Source: Acanthosoma haemorrhoidale (taxonomy: Eukaryota > Arthropoda > Insecta > Hemiptera > Acanthosomatidae). From it: a stretch of 64,000 nt of DNA. The stretch covers positions 39,197,754 to 39,261,753 of the forward strand of contig OV884011.1 of NCBI GenBank assembly GCA_930367205.1, written 5' to 3'. The notes under the pieces are model-generated. The model made no database searches. It was not told the DNA's origin and worked only from the letters and a program-made list of their open reading frames with translations. The position numbers and the translations under genes are program-made. Of this stretch, positions 55,008 through 64,000 are shown in pieces (position 1 is the first letter of the stretch; each line of letters starts with the position of its first letter).

Positions 55008-57077
55008 GACTTAATAAAATCGAAAATAGCTAAGATATAAATATCTAAGATGATTAACTAAGACTAAAGTTATTAAAAATTTTATGTAGAAGTATATGGT
55101 AATATAAGGGAAATTTATGAAAAGGAAATGAAATCTCTACCAAGCAGCTTCTAATACAATATATAAGCACTAATAACATTCAACACCGAAATTGCACAGA
55201 GTCTAAAAGTGACATAAAATGAGTTTTTTCAGGGCCAAAAAAATTATTTTTGTATAGTACAGATCAGTTACAGTCCCTCTAAAAGGGATCCCTTCTCCAC
55301 TTGTGAAGAATTTAGTAGGTATTTCCATCAGTTGACGTTCTTCAATAAAATTTACCACATCAAAATTTCCATGACCTGTATGGTCTATTTCTTCAGTTTG
55401 ATCATTATTGGAACTCTTAAGGCCGATTAAAAAACAATAATTTATTGGGACAAAAATGAATTTTACGATCACAGCTTATGACCGCGTGACCTCACCTGAT
55501 TTACATATGACCTGTATTCAACCCTAAAGGTTCGCTCTGCAAAATTTGAAGGATTTCTTAAAAAGTATTAAATTGGGAGAGAGACTATATCAAGGTAGGG
55601 TTGATTATACGCTCTATTGCCAGAATTATGGATGGGTCTAACAACCCCCCAACACTCTAACACAACAATAATTCATATTAAAGTTTATACTGTAATAGTC
55701 TATAGTATCCTATGATCCTGAAAAAAAATCCTACAATGGACAGAACTTCACCAGACCGACACAAGGCTAAAAAAACTAGATCAATACCGTTGCTGTTGGG
55801 TGTCGAGTGGCGGTACTGCCTATTCACACTATAGTCGTGAGAAGTTCTCAAGGCTTGATGATGATGATGATGTTATTTATGCAATCGTGGTTCCAGGCCG
55901 GTGCCTTGGGAAATGGATCTCGGCTTTCTCAGGCCCATCAGCATCTGTCCTGGGCCGACAGATCAGAGGGAAATTGGACACCGCGGAGTTTGCCCGCGAG
56001 AGGATCGGATGAAGACCATTTCCGATTGTAGTTACGGAGGATATGATGAAATTGGTCCTGTTCAGAAGGAAGTCATTCTGTGCGCAGAAGATAACCTGCT
56101 GTTTCTGTTATGTTAGTAAAGAGTATATACGAATGTTTGGTTAGTAGGTAAGACAGGCAGTGGGTTGAAAATAAAAAAAATGAAAGCCTAAAATCAAAAT
56201 AACCTTCATTTCACGTTCCTAATAGATTTTCATAAATAGAAGTAGGCGGATATGATGTTAGGCTTTCCCGTATTTCAAGGGAAATACATAAGAACTTAAA
56301 TGATTAAACAGGCAAATTAAACAAATGAATCTTGTGCAAACTTGCCGTGACTGTGTATCCACACCTTCAGAGTGAGATAAAATCTAAATATTAAATCATA
56401 ATTCCTTCCAATGAAGGTAGTCAAAGATATGGTCTTCATAATTCCAATACCCAGGGACATTTTCGATCTTCAGAAATCGTTTAAACTACGCTAACAAACT
56501 GGAAGGTGTTAGTCAGTCGTGAATTTTGATTTGGCTAAATGCAGACGTTGGTATATCGGCTTAGGCTGATGAAAGAAATTGGTTAGATTTTCATCAAATT
56601 TGTTTGTCGATTCTTGCATGAGATTGTTTTCTCATATGTGTTGAGCAATACACATCTAACTCGCGTCATCTCACCATATCATGCTAAGACCTGATGCAGA
56701 CATAGCATGTCGAAGAGTGGTCCATAAATAAATTTGATGAAAATTTAACATCTTCCTTTCATCAGCATATGCCGATTTCATTGGTACTATGTAATAGGTA
56801 CAGTTCCGTATGCTACCGATAAATAACGAATCAACAGGGATAGATGTGACTCACCCGGCGTAGCAAATCGCATATGACAATAGCTTCTTAATTGTGTTCC
56901 ATTCACTACTGTAGTTTGGGTATGACTTAATCACTGCAACTGAAGGAACCAGGTGGCAGCTCTAGGGATGATAACAGTCTACTGGTTAGTGACAGCTTCA
57001 ATTTCAGATCATTTAGTCATGTTCCGTATCCTGTTTAAGCTAGAAACATACATTTTACATTCAGGCTGAAACACATA
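55008..57077. other. Spacer between the two solo LTRs
   Basis: About 2 kb without gag/pol motifs, so it is not the interior of one retrotransposon. A GC-richer patch with overlapping open frames lies at 55800-56116 (no domain recognised). The fold-back element lies at 56545-56790. Confidence 0.5.
56545..56790. repeat. Fold-back (inverted-repeat) element, about 240 bp
   Basis: The left arm (about 56549-56605: ATATCGGCTTAGGCTGATGA, TTTTCATCAAATTTGTTTG) is the imperfect reverse complement of the right arm (about 56728-56784: ATAAATTTGATGAAAATTT, TTTCATCAGCATATGCCGAT). The arms are roughly 55 bp at about 80 percent identity. Relatives lie at 25235-25400 and 3150-3215. It has no coding capacity, so it is best described as a MITE-like element. 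Confidence 0.7.
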
Positions 57078-57826
57078 TGTAGCGACCCTAACTACATAAG
57101 TGTTAAATCACCCTATACTCTGGTGCATATATAATACATTGTAATTAATGTAAATCATGTTTAAAGGTTTAAGCAATAAATCATGCAGGGGCCGGCAGTC
57201 GTAACAAGTCAGGTAACAGCAGGTGCACGGCTTAAAAGCCACCTTACCGTCATAAAACAGAACCGGTAGACCTAGGGTCACCTTCCGGTGGTCATAAAAT
57301 CTAAAAGCCATGCCATAAAACAGTCCTTTAGGGGACGAGGGGTCACGTACCTCGTGGCAGGTGTGCGCATTTCCTAGCCCCCTCCCAATCAGGAACTATA
57401 TTTAAACCAGTGCGTTTAGCTACTCTTTATCAGTTTCTTCATCTCCTCAGCCGCTTTACTCGGTCGCTTTACGCCAGGGCCGCTTGGCCCTGGAAGGCAG
57501 TCACTTCAGACTCCTCATCAGCCTACTCTCTCTTCAGTGCCTCTGAGCCCGTCACCCTATTTCTCAGCCGCTTTGCAGACCCTCTGGCTCCTTGTACCTG
57601 TTACGCTGCCGGACCCCCGCCCGAACTCTGAAAACTTGTCTTATTCTTCATGAAACCTCTGTACCTCTTCTCTTGAACACAGTGTATTGTCGGGACACAT
57701 CCCTATCATAAAATGGAGTCAGATATTAACGCCGACATGGAACATGGTCCATGTTATAAACTACAACAATCCGCACTTGTCACCAGGGCTAGAGTGATTA
57801 GGCACTCCCCTTGTGGCAACCCGACA
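57078..57826 (+). mobile_element. Solo LTR, family copy 2 (longer)
   Basis: It starts TGTAGCGACCCTAACTACAT and ends GGCAACCCGACA. Flanks are ACATA (left) and AAATA (right), one mismatch from a 5-bp target duplication. A plausible core promoter, TATTTAAACC, lies near 57400, about two fifths of the way in, as expected at a U3/R border. The copy is longer than 54436-55007, mainly by a segment around 57190-57370. Confidence 0.82.
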
Positions 57827-58179
57827 AAATACATTGGAGTTGAAACAAAATAAAACACAATGGTCATTAATTAATTATTTACTCGCTATTAATAAAAGCT
57901 ATTCTATAATTTCGAGTAAGATATCAATTTAAAGATCTCAACTTTCTAATTAACAATATGTGATATGTGGTTTAAGTTATTAACATTTGAAATTTTTTTA
58001 TTATAAGAAGAGAGGTTTGTGTCATTAAACTATAATTACAAATACAATATTGAAACAGTCATCTACATCGTATACCCAATTAAACCGCTGGTTTTTGTTT
58101 TAATAATAAAATATTATCCCTATTTTAAGCGGTAGTTATTAGGGGTGGTATACATACAGGATTTTAAGAGGCGGTATAC

Positions 58180-58290
58180 ATAAAAGCAACCCCAAGAAAA
58201 ATAATGAAGAGTATTTAATAAATTATTCATATTGATAAATAGGATTGAATGAGGCATCGAATTAAAGATCTCCTTGTCCTGACTAATGAT
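58180..58290 (-). repeat. Dispersed GATCTTTAATTT-family copy, near full
   Basis: On the - strand it reads TCATTAGTCAGGACAAGGAG, ATCTTTAATTC, ..., CTTCATTATTTTTCTTGGGG, TTGCTTTTATG. Both blocks are present in the same order as at 41700-41840, about 60-90 bp apart, which defines a unit of roughly 115 bp. Confidence 0.62.
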
Positions 58291-58759
58291 TTATAAATAT
58301 GTTATGGGGTTTCAAAGTATCATTAACTATATAAAAAAAAAATCGTTTAAAATGTCATTAATGTGATGATATTTGCCACACATTTCATTCTTTTAGGGTT
58401 TAGTATCAATATAAAATACTGTAGGGGTCGTGACACCAAAATATTACTCCCTATTCACCCCCTCAAATCCCCGTACTGAGAACTAGCCTTATTATGGACT
58501 AATCAATTTCTCGACGTTAATACACCAGGAGTATGTCTATCCGTCTTCCGGAAGTGTGCTATTCAAGGCTTCCTTGATCAATACCCAGTTATAAGTCAAC
58601 GAACGTAGAAAGAACCGTTTTTTTTTTTAACACAGAGATAACGCAAAAGTACGGTGTATCACCAATTACATGTTTCACTACGGTTACGAAAACGAATTTA
58701 ATGATTGAAATTACAGAAGCCCCAACATAATTTAGAGATTTAAGAAAGGCTTCTTAATA

Positions 58760-59045
58760 TGTTGAGAAAATATTTAATTTTTAATTGAAAGTAACTGAAT
58801 AATTTTTAGCATCATCGGAGGATCAAATGTCCAAAATATTCCCCCACTATATGATGATCTGATTGAGTTCATGTTGCGAATACAATGTTAATGAAAATGT
58901 TAATGAAGTTTTCTAATCGTAGATTAAAAATATTAAACACGATTTACATATTGTTGATCTTGACTTCGATATCTTTAATTTTACATCCTACTAAAATTTT
59001 TGTTTGATAACAACTAATTAATTAATGACTCTTAATCATGTTTTA
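58760..59045 (+). repeat. Dispersed GATCTTTAATTT-family blocks
   Basis: GAATAATTTTTAGCATCATCG at about 58798, and GATATCTTTAATTTTACATCC at 58968 followed by AACTAATTAATTAATGACTC. The latter parallels 12130-12205. Confidence 0.5.
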
Positions 59046-60305
59046 GGGAAGATGTTATATTTTTCCTGTTACACTAACGATCTCCTTTCCACAGTTTAGG
59101 CTGAATTATTTTCTCTGGTTGCCCTAAAATGCCAATGAAAGACTACCTGCGAACCAATTACCTCTGCCAATTCGATCGAAATTGATTTTATATCATAGGA
59201 GCACCTCTTTCTATATTTACGACAAGACGGCTCCAATTGCTTCTTAATGATGTTGAACGTTTTTCGGTGGATTTTGGTAAATCTATCTATGTTTTTCAAT
59301 GGGTGGGTACATGCATGGTGGAGCTAAAGAAAAGAGCTAAACAGCCAAAATCGGTATTTTTCACTAATAAAGCCTAATTAGAGGTGACGAAGAAAGTCAC
59401 GATAAGTTACAACACAAATATTAAGCGGTTCTGTCTATCCTAGGTTCTTCATATGAGGGGGTGGGGGTATGGTATCAAACATTTTTTTTTAATATTTTTA
59501 TTTCTAAGAACAATACATCACTTTGATCAAAGAACGATTTATCGGTATTACTGTATGACTGTGTTCAAGTTATAACGCCATCATCTATGACCTTCCTATG
59601 ATCCCTTTATAAACAGCAGCCTCGGACAAGAGTGGCTACTTTTGACTTCAGATCGATATCCTCCGTGCTTGGCGGTGCTATCCGGAGTTCATACCTTGCC
59701 ACGTGGAGTATTAGGTTCATCGTCACAGCTGGCCATATCGAAGTACAGGACATCCGAGTCCTTCTGGAAAGTACCTTTATCGTTACGAGATTAGGTGAAC
59801 ACCGAAAAGGCCCGAACCAGGGTATCCATAGTCATAAATCAGCATTTTATAATATTTGTCAGTAAGAGAATAGAAGATGGAGTATCACAGTGCCTGAAGT
59901 TTACATTCAAATTTGTTTATCATTATTGCATCTTCTTTAAAATTCCAGATTACCTTAAAAATCTTTTCTAGATTGACTAGCTGATTGATACCAACGTGGA
60001 AATCACCGAAAAAAATATCCAATATTAGATGATTTTCGAAAGAATTAACAACTTCATCTGTTAGACATTTCGTAGCCAATATTTAAGCAGAAAAATATTC
60101 GCACAAATTACGGAACGAATGGCAAAACGAAGGCAGCCCAACACGGCCCCTTCCTTGGCAACGGCACTTTCACCAATACCTGTAAATGTTTAGGGGTCAC
60201 CGCGAGTAAACATCTGTCCGCAGCGGTTACTGTCCAAGTGCTTTAGTATTGCCACTAACGCAAATACAGAAATGATGAGGAAATGTTTTTCTAAGAAATG
60301 AAATT

Positions 60306-60385
60306 CCCTAACCGTCCAGGGATTCGATGCCAGAACCTTCTCTTAGAAGGCCTTGACCACAACTACCTATGAGAGGTCTTTATGG
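60306..60385 (-). repeat. tRNA-related SINE-like head
   Basis: On the - strand it reads GTAGTTGTGGTCAAGGCCTT (A-box-like), CTAAGAGAAGG, then GGCATCGAATCCCTGG (B-box-like). The order and spacing resemble a tRNA, but arms do not pair well enough for a gene. Confidence 0.4.
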
Positions 60386-62097
60386 TATATCATTAACCTC
60401 TAGCCATTGGTAGCATCTGGTCCTTGGTAAACCCGGCAAAGAAGGACTAGAGTAGTGATCTCTATTGAAGCTCTAAGCACGTGTTTATTTTGCTTAATGT
60501 TTAATCCAGCAGATGCGGTCAAGGAACAGATGGCGTATCAATAATAAAAGCCACTTCAAAGCTGCCATTCATGGAGGATTTTTTTTAGATTTACTGTTCA
60601 CAGTATTAATACGTTCCCTGGACAGAAAGTCAGTTTTAGCTGCCTACCCCCAAAAAGTGACTTACTTATGCTTTGTACGTCTTAGAAATTCCTATGATTT
60701 GAAGCATGATAACTCCAAACCGTGGGAGCATATGCCAATGAGTGGCGAATTGCTGCTTTATGTAATGTTAACTTGTTTTACGAGTAGAGTGGTGATGATT
60801 TTCTGAGGAAGTAGAGTGGCAATTTACTAATCAGATTTTTGGGTTCCTTGCTTTTGTATATCATGTGCTGTGAATCCAACAGAAATCTCTAGACCTCTAG
60901 AGTCTTAGGTACTGAAATGACTAGAAATAAGGAAGTTGGGAATCGTTTAAGGATGGGATTGAAAAAGGCCAGCTTCATTGTTGGTTACAGGAAATCGGTC
61001 AGTATTGAAGAACCTGAACACAGTTTATGATACATAGTTATTTATGAAAGTTTTAAGTTAGAAATAGGAACTAATTATCTCTAGATAGGATGTTGTCCAA
61101 GTCAATGCAAAGGCTATGTTATGAACCTTCAGAAGGAAACCATTCATTGAAACCGGATATACACTAGTCAACTAGTCACATGTTCCTCATTTACAGAGGA
61201 TATAAATAAAGTCAAGGAATCTGAAATAGCTTTTATTGAAGAATAGCGTAGGTTCGGTTCTAGAAAATTGCTGTCTCCAAAAGGAGAGGCTGTACATTTA
61301 AAAAGTATAAGATCCGTAGGTCTTTCGTTTACCTGTTGGTAAATCTGTTGTTTATCGTAAGCCATCCAATTGATCGAAAATTTGGAAAGTATATTCAACA
61401 GTCCCCTCCTGAAACAATGTTTATGTTTTAGATCATTCGAAAAAAATTATTTCATACTGTGATATTTGAAGTTTTCACGAAAAATATTGTTATTTTGTCT
61501 TAACAATTCATATACACTCTTTTTTTCTTTCTAAACAGCTAATTTATAAGTAATAGTTAATAATGGAATAAATCTTGATAAGTGTATTTATTGTTTATAC
61601 TTCATATTCGCAACCTATTCAATATTCTAACAATGTATTGAAATTGATAATTTATTCATTGTGTACCGACAGAGTACCTACAGCATACAGTTTTGGTCTC
61701 AACTACGATTCGTAGCATATAGAAAATAATGTTAAATGTTTAAATAATAATGTAATAATTCTGGTCGGTTGTGACGATTGTCTCCTGCATTAATCCTGTG
61801 TTCTGTATAGGTTCAGCAGTTATTCCTTCCTAGAAATTTAATAGTAATGACTATGTTCTATGTTCCTCTGATGAATAAGATTCATAATTCTCAATCTTTA
61901 TCCATCCTCACCTTCATATATCAGCTGTACCAGGTACAGCAATCATCCCCAATAAAAAGAAGAGAGAGGTCGCTAATGAACCCATCAGGATCTCAATCTT
62001 CCTAATGCTGACAAACCTGTTTGTGATTCACGTTTTCCTGGAACGGTTCCAGTTTTCAAAGTGTGAGGCAATCGGATCCAGACGGAAGCATTAATAT

Positions 62098-62160
62098 GAG
62101 CTCTAGTGTTACATAAGATTCATCATCCCAAGGACGTGGGTTTGATTCCCGATATACTTC
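62098..62160 (+). repeat. tRNA-related SINE-like head
   Basis: GCTCTAGTGTTACATAAGATT followed by GGGTTTGATTCCCGATA (62138-62154). The second is a good B-box. The 5' half does not fold as a tRNA, so a SINE head or tRNA pseudogene is more likely. Confidence 0.4.
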
Positions 62161-64000
62161 TCATTATTGTCACGTTAATGTATACAAGTTGCAGTTGGGA
62201 GCGAATTGCACAATGAAGCGAACCCAATCAACTATTGTATTGTTAACACTTCTTGTTCAGGATTTAACTCTATCCGGATTATTTCTTGGGTACCACTCCC
62301 CTCAGCTGAACTGACCAATGATTCAGAATGAGTGAATCCAGGACCTTTGAGATGGTAGGCCGCACACCCCACGCTTCTGTTCCGATACCGCCTGTCCTAA
62401 AATATATTGATCTCGCGAACAATGATTATACAGCTCACGGCTAATGTACCAAGGCCTGTCATTAAAGGGTTACCGAATCATTTATGGATAGATTATTAGA
62501 TAGGCGGTGATTTAAATCGAAGATAACCCATAGTGCGAAGGAGCCACAATGGAATGGAATAGCGTATGCAAATCATCTATTTGCAGTTCATAATGACAGT
62601 TTAAGTGCCGGCGAGTCAAGCCATTCGTCGTAGTAGGTGATTGTAATTAATACGCCGAATGAGAAACCCACGCGGGCATCACAATGGCATCGCTCATTCA
62701 GTGAGAACTGGGACAGGTAGAGAGGACGATTCATGATGCTACATCATTTGATACCATAAAACGTAACATTATAATGCAAGATGAGTTAATATAAAAAGTG
62801 AAAATAAGTGTTCACTTGGTTAACAGAAGAGATCCACTCTCATTTAAGGACAGGACTGTCGTCTTTTATCTATATTTATTATTATTCGTTATTATTGAAT
62901 GAATGAATTCGTGTCATCTTCATCGAAAATTAATCAATTTAATTTTCAAAATCAAAATTTGCATTGCCATTTGAAATTAAACTATAGAAAATAATTAAAA
63001 TCACAATAACTATCAATCAAATTAAACATCTTAACGTTAGCTATAATCACAATAAATAAACCTAAGAAATTAAAGAAATATTAGGCCAACTTTAAAAAAC
63101 TAATATGTTTCACACAATACCTAAAAAAAATTCAAGCGCTTTAGAAAAAAAATACAATTAAATTAAAGTATTTACCTCAGTAGTCGTTAATTATATTGCT
63201 TCTGCTGAATTTGATGTCTTTTCTGGCCCTATGTGCCAGTCTGATGCTCTCTATATGATACCCTATGATACCTAATCATTAATTTCCTATAGGTCTTTTA
63301 CATTACGTGGCATCAATTACCCACATTCAAATTTTTTTTTTGTTTTTTTTTTTAATCAAAATCGAAACATACAACAAGTTCCTTTCATATTTCTCGATAT
63401 CAATTCTTCACTTTATTAGGCCTTATATTCGTTTATATGTTTTTATCAATATACAATTTAGCTCATAATTGATATAAACAAAGTTTATATGGTAACAATT
63501 AAAAACAATCTCGTTGTTTAAATGGTTTTCAAGGCTAATAATAGACAAAGAACTACTAAATATTGGGTACTGCTGATTACATGATGAACCGAGTGTTATT
63601 TATGCCTTTCTTGTATTATTTCTAAGGGGGAATTTTCATGTCGTGGTCATCTGTTACCAGTGAGGAGAAATGACTCATGAATAAAAGAATACTCGCCCGG
63701 TACAGAAAAACAAGTTAAATGAAGACCACAATAATTATTAACATGAATAATCAAGCCTGACAATGATCCTTATCCTTAGACTGTCAGTGGATAACAAGCT
63801 TTTTCAAATCACCTTTTTATGTTGCTCCTGTGGTCTTCGCCAAGGTCACGTATTCCGAGTTCCTCATTAAGAAGAAAACTAATCATTACTCGAATAAATA
63901 CGACAGGAAAACCACAAGATGGTATATTCTGCAAGCGTGGATTTGAGTTGTCACGCCGAGGCGTGATGCAGCAATTAAGTGGCGAGAGGCGAGGGGGTAT

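Larger units (their letters stand above)
57827..64000. other. Gene-poor, repeat-rich end of window
   Basis: It contains dispersed-repeat copies (58180-58290 and 58760-59045) and two tRNA-like SINE candidates (60306-60385 and 62098-62160). Open frames at 59632-59865 and 60513-60806 show no recognisable domain or splice context. Confidence 0.5.

Noticed and set aside
55800..56116. Three overlapping open frames in a GC-richer patch
   Set aside because: Mutually overlapping frames without a recognisable domain; the patch may be an old repeat but nothing defines it.
54436..57826. A single LTR retrotransposon bounded by the two LTR copies
   Set aside because: The left LTR has its own perfect 5-bp duplication on both sides and the 2.1-kb interval encodes no gag or pol.

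Overview
This is a eukaryotic nuclear window, AT-rich and intron-rich, with arthropod-type genes and transposons. I could not tell insect from crustacean from the sequence alone. Nothing prokaryotic (operons, CRISPR, Shine-Dalgarno-led genes) is present. Two protein-coding genes can be assembled exon by exon with matching splice phases; they face each other tail to tail.

Gene 1 (+ strand, 247-19840) is the 3' part of a large gene encoding a Pro/Gln/Ser/Gly-rich low-complexity protein. It is most like the PRRC2/BAT2 family (Drosophila nocte). Thirteen exons plus a candidate 45-nt microexon give about 625-639 residues; the 5' end lies outside the window. Its long introns hold a palindromic mariner relic, a 351-bp tandem array, a non-LTR reverse-transcriptase relic, a hAT relic, tRNA-related SINE-like pieces and a GC-richer foreign block. 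At least one intron, perhaps two, appears to be of the GC-AG type.

Gene 2 (- strand, 29336-36706, with a probable 5' non-coding exon near 37156) is a katanin p60 microtubule-severing ATPase. It is complete: nine coding exons, 537 residues, MIT-like N-terminus, Lys/Asn-rich linker, AAA module and Vps4-type C-terminus. One intron carries a decayed IS630/Tc1/mariner-type transposase gene and another a SINE tail.

The interval 19841-29335 holds the 3' UTR of gene 1 and gene-poor DNA. From about 37300 to 64000 no host gene was found and the DNA is repeat-dominated. It contains a 5'-truncated jockey-type LINE with an open reverse transcriptase, poly(A) and a 12-bp target-site duplication (39083-41541); a decayed mariner (42960-43400); a 27-copy 24-bp minisatellite (46193-46850); and two solo LTRs of one family (54436-55007 and 57078-57826). 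It also has several copies of two apparently uncharacterised dispersed repeat families: a roughly 115-bp element marked by GATCTTTAATTT, and a fold-back element.

I found no convincing novel biochemical system. The points most worth checking are the fold-back mariner with intact TA flanks, the GC-AG introns and microexon of gene 1, the two unnamed repeat families and the solo-LTR pair.
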